From NCBI GenBank assembly GCA_026826555.1, contig JAKSZT010053764.1, positions 37,153,820 through 37,217,819 on the forward strand: a DNA stretch of 64,000 nt, given 5' to 3'. The position numbers and the translations under genes are program-made. Position 1 is the stretch's first letter; each line of letters opens with the position of its first letter. The notes beneath the pieces were generated by a model, which saw only the letters and a list, made by a program, of their open reading frames with translations, ran no database searches and was not told the origin of the DNA. Of this stretch, positions 39,967 to 50,779 are shown in pieces. This stretch comes from Tolypeutes matacus (taxonomy: Eukaryota; Chordata; Mammalia; Cingulata; Chlamyphoridae).

Positions 39967-40536
39967 TGCAGTATCTGCAAGTCACAGGCCTTGCCATATC
40001 TGCAAGCCGCAAGCCTTGCCATGGCCTCGCCCGCGCGGCATAACCCCCTCCCCCGTTCCCCTTTTTCCCTCTCTCCCTCTTCCTTGTTCCTTCTCACCAA
40101 TCGGAGCTCTCGCCCCAGTTATTGCCTTATTTGGACAACCTTGCTTCGCCCCTTGCCGCCCCCAATTCTGCCCCTTTCCCTAGCAACCCCTGACCCTAAC
40201 TACTGCCCAATGATAAGCCTCCACCATTGGCTGAGGGACTGCCCCCAGCCTGAAGAGTATATATGCACTGTACTTCCTCAATAAAGCTCTCTCTCTTTTT
40301 GCTTCTTCCCCCGCACTCAGAGGTCTCGAGTCTTTCTTTCACGCGCGGTCCTTACCAGATACCCCCCACACCTGAGCCGTGGAGACCAGGGAGCCCCCAA
40401 CCCGACGCCGCTCCCTGAGAACCTCCTCACCCTCGCCGTTCCCGGAGTGCGCACCGGACGGCCCATAACTAGCCAGTGTCGCTTCCCGGGCTGCAGCAGG
40501 GCTGATCACCCTCAGGCCCGGGAACAAAGCGGCACA
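39967..40536 (+). mobile_element. Solo LTR of a class I (gammaretrovirus-like) endogenous retrovirus
   Basis: It is bounded by TGCAG...GGCACA and flanked by a perfect 4-bp duplication, ttag (39963-39966 and 40537-40540), as usual for class I ERVs. U3 carries CCAAT at 40097-40101, a second CCAAT-like at 40206-40211 and a TATA-like gtatatatgc at 40257-40266. The signal AATAAA is at 40280-40285, and a GC-rich U5 follows. The U3 start holds an imperfect tandem, atctgcaagtcacaggcctt then atctgcaagccgcaagcctt. It has no gag, pol or env and so cannot produce virus. The CpG content of the R/U5 part suggests modest age. Confidence 0.88.
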
Positions 40537-40540
40537 TTAG

Positions 40541-40761
40541 TTTGGCCCTGGCCCTATTTTGATAACTTAAGCTGGGCAATGTTAAAAACTTAGGATAAGT
40601 TGAACCAAAAATCAAAGAAGAGCTGTAAAAAAAAAAAAAGAAAGAAAGAAAGAAAAACACTAAGCAGGAGAGAAAAATTGACTGTCAGAGTAAATTCACC
40701 AACATATTCAGATACTTGGACTTCAGCAAAAATTACAAGTCATACTAAGAAACAAGAAGAT
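40541..40761 (+). mobile_element. LINE-1 5' UTR, right part
   Basis: It continues the 39424-39962 5' UTR after the LTR (tttggccctggccctattttgataac; aagctgggcaatg). It includes an A/GAAA tract at 40625-40655 and runs to the ORF1 start codon. Confidence 0.6.
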
Positions 40762-41410
40762 ATGGCCCAGTCAAAGGAACAAATCAAAAATCCTGAAGAG
40801 ACACGGGATTTAAGACAACTAATCAATGATAGTAACACCAGCCTCTGAAATCAATTCAAGGCGTTGAAGGAAAATATGACTAAAGAGATAAACAATATTA
40901 TCTCTAATATTAAGAAGACACTAGTTGAACATAAAGAACAATTTGACAGCCTGCAAAGAAAAGTAACAGAGCTTATGGGACTGGAGGACATGATGGATGA
41001 GATGAAAAATATGTAAGATGCATTTAACAGCAGATTTGAACTGATGGAGGACAGAATTAATAAAATCAAGAAGTGAGCAAATGAGTTTGAAAAGACAGGA
41101 GAACAGAAAGAGAACAGAATGGAAAAAATGGAACAGGATCTCAGGGAATTGAATGACAATGCCAAATGCACAAACATAAGTATTATTGGTGTCCCAGAAG
41201 AGGAAGAGAACGGAAAGGGGGCAGAAAGAATATTTGAGGAAATTATGACCAAAAACTTCCCAACCTTTATGAAAGACACAAATATCAATATCTAAGAAGG
41301 ACAGTGCACCCCAAACAGAATAAATCCTAATAGATTATTCCGAGACACCTACTATTCAGAATGATAAATACCAGAGAAAAGAGAGAGTTCTGAAAGCAGC
41401 AAGAGAAAAT
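40762..41410 (+). pseudogene. LINE-1 ORF1 relic, truncated
   Basis: ORF1p is the L1 RNA-binding chaperone with an N-terminal coiled coil. The frame starts MAQSKEQIKNPEET and is broken by a stop after 28 codons, with at least three more stops later. Readable parts include the coiled coil (FKALKENMTKEINNIISNIK, EHKEQFDSLQRKVTELMGL), the RRM-entry block NAKCTNISIIGVPEEEE and RIFEEIMTKNFP. Sequence resembling L1 stops near 41410, within the C-terminal half. ORF2 does not follow, so the element lacks its 3' part. Confidence 0.75.
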
Positions 41411-41869
41411 GCTGGGAAAGCACTTTTTGAACAATATGGTAACAACAGAATGTAAAGGATCCTGTATGGTTATCTACACTAGCTTCCTTTGCAAAGACTT
41501 TGGAGTTTGGGTTAGTGGGATAACTTTAAACCCATCTGGTAATATCTTTCCTACTTGGAATCTGCCATTGTCATTGCTGCCATCTGGCCTAAGCAAAACT
41601 ATCTAACTTTGCAGTGGTGTTCCACGGGCCCCCTGCCACGGCCCCCTGACGCTGGTTCTGGGAGCACCAGGTGCTGCTCCAGGATGGGAGGCTTTGGAAA
41701 ATGGCATCACTGAGAATCACTATTCTGGTTCCCTCAGGGGCACCCTGAGCCACCCCCTGCTGACATCCAACTATGGATCACCCGTTAAACTTCCAGAGCA
41801 GTGGGACAACGCAAGCAGGAGCTCCACCCAGTGGGGGGGGGCTCTTTTAGAAAACCACAGAGGCTTTTT
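41411..41869. other. Unassigned GC-richer intronic segment
   Basis: Sequence after the ORF1 break is not recognised. It contains a 41695-41895 plus-strand frame of about 66 codons without motif and a G run at 41833-41840. It could be target DNA or an unknown insertion. Confidence 0.35.
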
Positions 41870-42085
41870 GTTATTCTTGAACTTTTCATTTTGAAATACT
41901 TTCAAACTTACAGGACAGTTGCAAAAATAATACAAAACCCATACAGAGAACTCCAACATAGCCCCTACCTGGACACCCAGCTCCACCAACTTTGAACATT
42001 TTGCCACATTTTTCATATAATTCTATCCATCTGTCTTTGTATCAATCCATTCATTCATCTGTCAGTCGATCTGGCAATCACAGAG
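41870..42085 (-). mobile_element. LINE-1 3' UTR fragment, inverted
   Basis: cttttcattttgaaatactttcaaacttacaggacagttgcaaaaataatacaaaacccatacagagaactcc matches the antisense of a widespread L1 3' UTR block. Confidence 0.55.
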
Positions 42086-42546
42086 GCTCTTTTGGAAGTC
42101 ACAATAATTTGAGGTGCCAGTGTTATTTAGTGGGTGGGGACCAGGGAGGCCTGGTATCCTGGAATGTGTAGGATGGTCAGAAATAATGAAGAATTATTGT
42201 ACCTCACACGCAGTTTTGGAATGTCCTATCATATGTCTATATAGATGAAAAACCTTATCCTAATGATCTAAATCTGGAATTTACCTCTGATTTACATTTA
42301 AACCTGAAGTATTTTGGTATGATTTCAACATATTTTGAATTTTTCAGGAATGTAGCCAATGAATAAGTTGAAGGAAGATTTTTGCCAAGAGTTTACCAGT
42401 TCATAATATCAGATCACTGCCATCAGGAATGCTGAAGGTGTCTGAGTTGCTTAAATTGTAGCTCAAGTCTGCGCCCTTCATCAGTGGGTAATGCCATTGA
42501 CACACATTTCCCCCCAGTGCAGCTGCATGGATGCAAGTAACACGTG
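42086..42546. other. Unassigned intronic sequence
   Basis: Nothing recognised. It forms the left flank of the young L1 insertion site. Confidence 0.4.
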
Positions 42547-42560
42547 CCTTCATTCTGTCT

Positions 42561-45434
42561 TTTTTTTTTTTATTTTTTATTTTTTTTTTTTATTATGGAT
42601 AAAAATCAAAATTCTCACAATACATACAAACATTTGTAAAATGATATATAAATATATATGCATATATGTGTATTTGCTTACAAAAATGTTATTTTTTATA
42701 TATATATATACATATATTTTAAGAGGTGCTTAGATTACCTAAAATATTATACGGAACCCACTCGGATTCCCATGTTGCCCACCTCCCACACCTCCCACCA
42801 CATCCAACACAAACATCTCCCATAGTGTGGCCCACCAACCTCAATGAACTTACACCTCCTGGAGCCTTGCCACCAACCATAGACCACAGTTCACACTGTA
42901 GACCACACTCTCTCCCACTCAGTTCTGAGTGGTGTGTGCTGATTTAAAATGGCCTACATCCATTGCCACAACAGTACTCGGGACAACCTCCAACTCCCAA
43001 AGAAGCCCCTGTATTTCAACTGCTCATCCCCTCCCTACCCAAAAAACTGTCAAGTGGCCACTGGCTCCACCTCATTGTTATAATTTCTTGCATTGCAAGA
43101 ATCACCATATGTGAGCAAGAGAATACCATCAAGTCCACTCTAGTCCATAGTTCTTCCCCCAATCCAGAGGCGACTGGGATGGTGATGTCCACTCCAACTC
43201 CAAGTGAGAGAGGGCTTATATCCCATGGATATGGTGGGTGGGATGATCCTGCCTGCAGATGCAGGCCCTCTCCATTCCCTGGGATGGCCATTTCCCATCG
43301 TTGTCTCCTCACCAGGTGACTTGGATGAGTCCATTGAGCTGTAGGGTAGGAGTTGCAGCTCCACCTAGATTTCATGCACACCTGGCACATAGGTAGGCGG
43401 GAGGCTCCAGTCTCTGGAAGTATACCTAAAAACTCCAGCATCGCATATAGGTTTGAATAGAAGAGACTGGTGAACCATGTGCAGGGAGGACTTATTTGAG
43501 TCTAATTCTGTCACTCTCAGGAGCACAGATTCCAAAATAGAACCCACTGATAAGGCATCAGTCTCTGGGGCTATCCCCCCTTATATAAGACCAGGGTGTC
43601 TCTGGAGCTCTCAGGAACCCCACTGAGTGGGGTGATAGGCACTTAGATGTTCTATGAGCTCCTACTGAGGTGTGCGTAAGAGTTACCTCTGGGATGACCT
43701 CCCGACTCTCTTTGAAGTCTCTTAGCCACTTGAACTCATTTGTCTTTACCGTTTCCCCCTTTTATTCAAGGTCTTTTTCCAGTTGTGTTGCCAGTTGGCA
43801 CTTGGGAAAAGTTTTCAATTAGCAATAATCGTGCCTCGGATAAACCTCATTGGCTACGATACTGCCACTGCAAAAAGCTGCCAGTTGGCACTTGGTATTA
43901 ATCCCTCGTTGCCAGGGAGGCTCATCCCTGGGAGTCATGTCCCACGTTGGGGGGAAGGTAATGCAATCATATGCTGAGTTTGGCTTAGAGAGAGGCCACA
44001 TTTGAGCAACAAGGAGGCTCTCAGGTGGCAACCCTTAGGCACCCCACAACTGCAGGCTAAATCTCATTTACAAGAGCAAAAACTCACAAGGGTAGTCATC
44101 AATTAAAAAAAGAAAAAAAAAAAAAACACATCAGTGGGTCATCCTATTTTGACAGGCACTGTGCCTATACTCAGAGGACTATTGCTGCTCCCTTGGAGAT
44201 TGTGGCAGAGCTCTCCAGGCTAGGAATTCAGATTCCCTCATTTATTGTGTGATTATCCACCCATCGTGACCCTGCCCCATCCCCCGATCCTTTGAATGAT
44301 TTTGTATATCTTTCATGCATATTCGGTTGAACCAATCCCCACGAACCCGCCCCCCCCAGACACGCTCCCCCCAATAATCCCCCGCAGTACCCATTGTAAC
44401 CCTTCTGTGATCCAAATCCTCCATGAACATTTAGTCCATAAAATAATCAAATACACTTACTAGGAAAAAGAAACAAGTGTGATAAGCTTACATGCAAGAG
44501 ACAAACATAAGGAAACTCAGGGGGAAAAAAAAAAAAAAGAGAGAAGGGAAAAAAAAAACAAATAATCAAACAAAGAACAAAACAAAATAAAATATAATTA
44601 GTGGATTGGGACATTCAAAAAATGGGCAAAAAAGCAAAGGAAATGCCTTTAAAATATATATCTATATATATATATTCATTTTTTTCCTTTCTCTCTTCTT
44701 TTTTCCCCTTTTTCCTTCCCTTTATCACTGTGTTATCGGATGTCTGGTGTGCCATGACACCTTCCTCCTCTCAATCCCCATTGTCTCCCAATTTTTCATT
44801 TAATTTTCAAAGAAGTTTTAGGTCACAGCAAAGTCACACACGGAGTGCCAGAGACTCCCAGATACCAAACCACCCCCGCTTCCCCACCCCATATCAATTC
44901 CCCCTCCTTTTTTTTTTTTTTTTGGTTGTTAGCATTGTTATAACTGTTATGCAGATAGCAAAATATAGCAACTAAACATTGTCAGTGATTTACAGTATAG
45001 TTTACAATTTAGATGATACAGTTAAATAATTTTGATGATATTTACCATGTCCTGTGTCCATTACTGAAAGGTAATGAAAAGCCTTCCCCATGACCACCAA
45101 ACATCCCATTAGATCTTGACTGTTCCCTTCTCCCCAGCCCCCCAGGGCCCATGATACCCCCCTCTCCTAACCCATGGAATGTCAAGATTCACAGTTGCAT
45201 GCTCTGGGGATTTGAACCAGCACTTCCTAAACCATCCACCCCCCAGTGTTGTACCACCAAACCCAGGAACACCACCGCTCATCTGCCCCATCCCCCAACA
45301 TGCAACCACACTCTATCCCTTTACCATAGATTATGTCCATATGGGAGATGGCTCAAAGCCTGCTCTTCTCTTACTCTCCTTTGTTAACCTATCTTTCAGA
45401 CAATGGTTCTCAGAGACTGCTCACTTTCCTCAGT
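42561..45434 (-). mobile_element. LINE-1 3' UTR, about 2.87 kb, with embedded U4 insertion
   Basis: It runs from the ORF2 stop to the poly(A) tail. The block at 42720-43200 matches 1-480 in reverse. The 44800-44990 region resembles the old L1 3' UTR block (gaagttttaggtcacagcaaagtcacac). It contains several T- and A-rich stretches and polypyrimidine runs. The length far exceeds the roughly 0.5 kb of human L1. Confidence 0.75.
43806..43879 (-). ncRNA. 3'-truncated U4 snRNA retropseudogene with 17-bp target duplication
   Basis: On the minus strand the sequence begins AGCTTTTTGCAGTGGCAGTA, then CGTAGCCAATGAGGTTTATC and CGAGGCACGATTATTGCTAA. It ends at GAAAACTTTTCCC, matching U4 snRNA nucleotides 1 to about 74 of 144. 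It is bracketed by an exact 17-bp repeat, tgccagttggcacttgg (43789-43805 and 43879-43895; one base is shared with the U4 start). No poly(A) is present. Truncated snRNA copies with perfect flanks are a known class, thought to arise from self-primed or template-switched reverse transcription. It lacks the Sm site and 3' stem-loops of U4, so it is a pseudogene. It lies inside the L1 3' UTR, either as a later insertion or carried from the source element. Confidence 0.9.
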
Positions 45435-48400
45435 TCAGATCAGTGAGGTCATATACTGTTCATCCTTCAGTGCCTGGCTTGCTTCACTCAACATAAGGTC
45501 TTCAAGATTCATCCACGTTATTCCATGTGTTAGCACTTTGTTCCTTCTTACCGCTGAGTAATATTCCATTGTATGTATGTGCCACATTTTGCTTATCCAT
45601 TCATCTGTTGATGGGCACCGGGGCTGATTCCAACTTTTGGCAATGGTGAACAATGCCGCTATAAACATTGGTGTGCATATATCTGTTTGTATTTTTGTTT
45701 TCAGTTCTTCTGGGTATATACCCAGTAGTGGAATTGCTGGATCATACGGAAGATCTATTGCAAGTTTTCTGAGGAACCGCCAAACTGTCCTCCACAGTGG
45801 CTGGACCATACCGCAGTCCCACCAGCAGTGGATGAGGGTTCCTATTCCTCCACATCCTCTCCAACATTTAGTGTCTCCTGTTTTTTTAATAGCTGCCATT
45901 CTGATGGGTGTAAGATGGTATCTCATTGTAGTTTTGATTTGCATTTCCCTGATAGCAAGTGATGTTGAGCATTTTTTCATGTGCTTTTTAGCCATTTGTA
46001 TTTCTTCCTTGGAGAAGTGTCTTTTCAGGTCACTTGCCCATTTTTTATATGGGTTGTTTGTCCTTTTATTTTCGAGGTGAAGGATTTCTTTATATATGCA
46101 GGATATTAGGCTCCTATCAGATATATGGTTGCCAAATATTTTTTCCCATTGGGTAGGTTGCCTTTTTATTTTCTTAATAACATCCTTAGAGGTGCAGAAG
46201 TTTTTAATTTTGAGGAGATCCCATTTATCAATTTTTTCTCTTGCTGCTCGTGCTTTGGGTGTGAAATTCATGAAACCATTTCCTATTACAAGGTCCTGTA
46301 GATGCTTCCCTACATTATCTTCCAAGGTTTTTATGGTTTTGGCTCTTATATTTAGATCTTTGATCCATCTTGAGTTGATTTTTGTATAAGGTGTGAGATG
46401 GTATTCTTCTCTCATTCTTTTGGATATGGATATCCAGTTCTCCAAGCACCACTTGTTAAAGAGGCCACTCTCTCCCAGCTGAGTGGGTTTCGTGGCCTTG
46501 TCAAATATCAGATGACTGTATATGCGAGGATCTATATCAGAACTCTCAATCCGGTTCCATTGGTCAGTAGGTCTATCCTTGTGCCAATACCATGCAGTTT
46601 TGATCACTGTAGCTTTGTAGTATGTTTTAAAGTCAGGTAATGTGATACCTCCAACTTCATTTTTCTTTTTCAATATATCTTTGGCAATTCGGGGCCTCTT
46701 ACCTCTCCAAATATATTTTGTGGTTAGTTTTTCCAGTTCCTTAAAAAATATAGTGTTGACTTTTATTGGGATTGCATTAAATCTGTAGATTAGTTTGGGT
46801 AGGATAGACATCTTGATGATGTTTAGTCTTCCCATCCATGAACAGGGAATATTTTTCCATTTATTTAAGTCTTCTTTGATTTCCTTTAACAGTGTTGTGT
46901 AGTTTTCTGTATATAAGTCCTTTACATCTTTAGTTAAATTTATTCCTAGGTATTTGATTCTTTTGTTTACTATTGTAAATGGTATTTTTTTCCTGATTTC
47001 CTCCTCAGTTTGCTGGTTATTGGTGTACAGAAATGCTACTGATTTTTGAGCGTTGATCTTATAGCCTGCAACATTACTGAACTCCTTTATAAGTTCTAGA
47101 AGCCTTGTTGTCGATTTCTCAGGGCTTTCTATGTATAGGATCATGTCATCTGCAAATAATGAAATTTTTACTTCTTCTTTTCCAATCTGGATGCCTTTTA
47201 TGTCCTTTTCTTGTCTCAGTGCTCATGCAAGTACTTCTAAGACAATGTTAAATAGGAGCGGTGATAGTGGGCATCCTTGTCTTGTTCCCGATCTCAGAGG
47301 GAAGGCTTTTAGGATTTCACCGTTGAAAATGATGTTAGCTTTGGGTTTTTCATATATACCCTTTATCATTTTCAGAAAGTTTCCATCTATTCCTATCTTT
47401 TGTAGTGTTTTTATGAGGAAAGAGTGCTGTATTTTGTCGAATGCTTTTTCGGCATCTATAGAGATGATCATGTGATTTTTTTCTTTCAGTTTGTTTATGT
47501 GGTGTATTACATTGATTGATTTTCTTATATTGAACCATCCTTGCATACCTGGGATGAAACCCACTTGGTCATGATGTATAATCCTTTTGATATGTTGTTG
47601 AATGCGATTAGCAAGTATTTTGTTAAGGATTTTAGCATCTAGGTTCATTAGAGAAATTGGTCTGTAATTTTCCTTTCTTGTGGTATCTTTATTTGGTTTT
47701 TGTATTAGGGTAATGTTGGCATCATAGAATGAGTTAGGTAGTATTCCTTCTACTTCTATTTTTTGGAAGAGCTTAAGTAGAATTGGTGTTAGCTCTTTCC
47801 GGAATGTTTGGTAGAATTCAGCTGTGAAGCCATCTGGTCCTGGACTCTTCTTAGTTGGGAGGTTTTTAATGACTGAGTCTATCTCTTTACTTGTAATTGG
47901 GCTGTTGAGTTCATCTATTTCTTCTTTCATCAATGTCGGCTGTTTGTGGGTTTCTAGAAACTTGTCCATTTCCTCTAAATTGTCATTCTTGTTGTCATAT
48001 AATTTTTCAAAGTATCCTCTTATGATACTCTTTATTTCTGTGGGGTCAGTAGTGATATCACCTTGCTCATTCCTTATTTTATGTATTTGCATCTGTTCTC
48101 TCTTTTTCTTTGTTAGTCTGGCTAAGGGTTTGTCAATTTTGTTGATATTCTCGAAGAACCAGCTTTTGGTTTTGTTTATTGTTTCCAGTGCTTTCTTATT
48201 CTGTATTTCATTTAGTTCTGCTCTAATCTTGGTTATTTCCTGTTTTCTACTTCCTTTAGGTTTAGTTTGTTGTTGTTTTTCCAATTCCTCCAAGTGTGCA
48301 GTTAGGTCTTCAATTTTAGCTCTTTCTTCCTTTTTAATATATGAATTTATGGCTATGAACTTCCCTCTCAGGACTGCTTTTGCTGCATCCCATAGGTTTT

Positions 48401-48727
48401 GATATGTTGTGTTGTTGTTTTCATTAGTTTCAAGGTAGTTACTGATTTCTTTTGAAATTTCCTCTTTGACCCAGTGTTTGTCTAAGAGTGTGTTGTTTAA
48501 CTTCCATATCCTTGTGCCTAACCTGTTTCTCTGGCCCTTATTGATTTCCAACTTCATTCCGTTGTGGTCAGAGAAATTACTTTGTATAATCTCAATCTTT
48601 CTGAATTCATTGAGTGTTGTTTTGGGGCCTAGCATGTGGTCTATTTTGGAGTATGTTCCATGTGCACTGGAGAAGAATGTAAATCCTGCTGTATTTGGGT
48701 GAAGTGTTCTGTATATGTCTATTAAGT
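45435..48727 (-). pseudogene. LINE-1 ORF2 (endonuclease remnant, reverse transcriptase, C-terminal Cys-rich region), one in-frame stop
   Basis: ORF2p nicks DNA and reverse-transcribes L1 RNA. This copy starts inside the endonuclease ([21 protein letters not shown] contains the SDH end of that domain). It contains the RT fingers ([46 protein letters not shown]), the [15 protein letters not shown] block and FADD at 47145-47156. The C-terminal region [18 protein letters not shown] carries the Cys/His motif, and the end reads [19 protein letters not shown]. The frame is open throughout except for one TGA at 47223-47225, after IVLEVLA. That codon is CGA (Arg) if the C:G is restored, a typical CpG transition. 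It would need that stop reverted and the missing endonuclease and ORF1, so it is inactive. The stop lies just before the catalytic FADD. Confidence 0.9.
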
Positions 48728-48742
48728 CCTTCATTCTGTCTT

Positions 48743-49199
48743 CCAGTGAGTCATGCTTCAGCAAAACCTTTTTAAATACTTATTATATTATTATAAATTA
48801 CTTTTTTCCAATTTCTCCTTCTATTACAGTTAGAGCATTATTTTGAATTTGAAAACTATGTGTAGGGAGACAGTGTTTTCTATGAGGTTCATCTCCAGAT
48901 GGTAGAGAGAAAATTACAAGATATTTGTTAGGAAAGGGGACCCTGGATCTGAACTACTTGACAAACACTGCTCAAGTGCACATGAAACTGTCAGATTATT
49001 ACTTGCAAATATGACTGCGGATTTGCTGCTTTTTGACCAGAAGCTTCCCTTTTTGAGGTGGGCTAAATCTGATGGTTGATTGGCTTAGCAACCTGTGGGA
49101 GGTACTGTACCCTTGAATTCAGGGTAGTGAAGAGAATAGGGAAGGAAGAGCAAAAGAGAATGAACAGGTCCCCAATCTACTTCTTGTAATACAATGGAG
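48743..49199. other. Unassigned intronic sequence, right flank of the L1 insertion
   Basis: No named family. 48780-48860 is AT-rich. The stretch continues the sequence split by the L1, because the left flank ends with the same 14-bp duplication. Confidence 0.4.
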
Positions 49200-49365
49200 T
49201 GGAAAGAGCAATGGCCTGGAAATCAGGAGACCTGGATTCAGGTCCCAGCTGAGCTATGAAGGTCTGTGTGAACTTAGAAACGTCACTACAGTCCTGACTC
49301 TTCGAGTTTTACCTGCAAAATGGACCGGAGCCCTTCCAGTTCCAGCATTCTGTGGCTCCGTCTAA
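49200..49365 (+). repeat. MIR SINE
   Basis: gagcaatggcctggaaatcaggagacctggattcaggtcccagctgagctatg, followed by gaaacgtcactac and ttttacctgcaaaatggac, is a clear MIR. Confidence 0.72.
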
Positions 49366-49614
49366 GACTATGCCTATCAATAAGCTATCCCACTTAATTT
49401 TTTTTCCCTGAAAGAACCAATCACCTGCATATCATAAGCAGAGGTAGTTTTGCCTTTATCTATTGAGAACTGTAGTGGGAAAGGGAAGAGACAGAGGCAC
49501 TTAAGATTTCCTTTTTATTTGTTTGTTATTTTTCTTTCTTTCTTTCTTTTGAGGCACTAAGATTTTTAATAAATTTTTACAAATCTGGACACTTGTTACA
49601 TAGTTTCTTTGATA

Positions 49615-49745
49615 TATAAGAGGAGATGAGGAAGAGGCTAAGCACCTTACACAGGTCACAAAGCCTGGAAGCAACAGAGCAAGGGTTTGTACCCCAGCCT
49701 GTCTGACTCCAAAGCCCATGCTCATTCCAAACTACCACATTGCCT
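49615..49745 (-). repeat. MIR SINE fragment
   Basis: In reverse: gatgaggaagaggctaagcaccttacacaggtcacaaagcctgg and gtttgtaccccagcctgtctgactccaaagcccatgctc match MIR. Confidence 0.6.
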
Positions 49746-50389
49746 GAGGAGAAGGAGATTTGAGAGGCCTCACTCTTTTGCTAAGGAGAAAGAGACTTCT
49801 CTAGAATTGGCTTCATTTGCTAAAACCAGTGTCATTATATATAGCGTACCCAGTCATCCTCATTTGCCCAGAACAATCTTACTTTATGCCTGTTGTCCTG
49901 GGGAATTATCAATATTCCTTTCACTCTCAAAATGTTTACAAAATAAATTTCGTGGTCATCCTAAGTATATGTCAGTTATCCTGTGATTTTATCAGAGCTG
50001 AGATAAGGGCCAGAAAAAAAAAATCACTTGCTATTTATGGGGATTAATGGTCTAGGTCAGAAATAAAATTGTAAACTTTAAAAATTTACTATATTTTGCA
50101 TGTGCTATCAGTCCCTAAAATGTTTTCTATCCACATCAAGCAGCATGCAGACTTCCAAAATTTCATGATGTGATGCTAGTCACCCAGCCCACAGGTACCT
50201 TATGTCCCCTCTACTAGAGATAAGGTTGAATCCTTCAAGTGAAAGTCATGCCCCATGGGTTTAGAGAAAAGATTCTAAGAATGATATTTACTTTTCTAGA
50301 TGAGGGTTTTCACTTCCAGGCATGGACATTGCAAAATATCTCCTTATGAGAAATGTACCTGATGCCTCTTAACATGCTTGGGAGGCTGC
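49746..50389. other. Unassigned intronic sequence
   Basis: No gene or repeat family recognised. The plus frames at 49687-50047 are chance frames. Confidence 0.4.
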
Positions 50390-50405
50390 CCATTCATTCT
50401 ATTTA

Positions 50406-50596
50406 TTTATTTATTTTATTTTTTTATTTTTTTTTAAAGATTTTATTTATTTATCCCCCTCTGGCTGCTTGTGCTCGCTGGGTCAGCTAACCACGCCTTG
50501 CGGGCGGGCCCACCTTCACCAGGAGGCCCCGGGAACCGAACCCGGGCCTCCCATATGGTAAACGGGAGCCCTACTGATTGAGCCACAGCCGCTTCC
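50406..50596 (-). mobile_element. Young DAS-type SINE, inverted, with 16-bp target duplication
   Basis: Reverse of the 28408 copy: ccgcttcccc head end, gtgctcgctgggtcagctaacc body, B-box as CCGGGAACCGAACCC, and tail TTTATTTATTT. The duplication ccattcattctattta is exact at 50390-50405 and 50597-50612. It is the same subfamily as 28408-28600, in the opposite orientation. Confidence 0.9.
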
Positions 50597-50659
50597 CCAT
50601 TCATTCTATTTAAAACCTATGAAGAGTCATCCCAGTGACCCAGGAAAGTATACACAAGT

Positions 50660-50697
50660 GGAAACACACACACACACACACACATACACACACACCA
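50660..50697. repeat. (CA)n microsatellite
   Basis: A nearly uninterrupted run of CA dinucleotides (acacacacacacacacacac, then catacacacacacacc) in the FRMD3 intron. It is likely length-polymorphic. Confidence 0.85.
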
Positions 50698-50779
50698 AAT
50701 TCTATGCTAATGTTCTTCCCAGCTATGCACCCCAACTTAATCCTGGACACTGCTTCCCATGTAATCTTTTTCCAACACC

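Larger units (their letters stand above)
42547..48742 (-). mobile_element. Young 5'-truncated LINE-1, complete with 14-bp target duplication
   Basis: The copy runs from 48727 down to a poly(A) tail (T tract from 42561 on plus). It is flanked by ccttcattctgtct at 42547-42560 and 48728-48741, identical over 14 bases. It contains ORF2 from within the endonuclease domain to its stop, and a 3' UTR of about 2.9 kb. At about 6.17 kb it is the largest element in the window. It is truncated at the 5' end, so it has no promoter, ORF1 or endonuclease catalytic core start. Confidence 0.9.

Noticed and set aside
45637..48702. Several plus-strand frames of 80-192 codons across 45.6-48.7 kb with hydrophobic runs, resembling membrane proteins.
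   Set aside because: They are the antisense of L1 ORF2, where A-rich coding gives T-rich hydrophobic frames.
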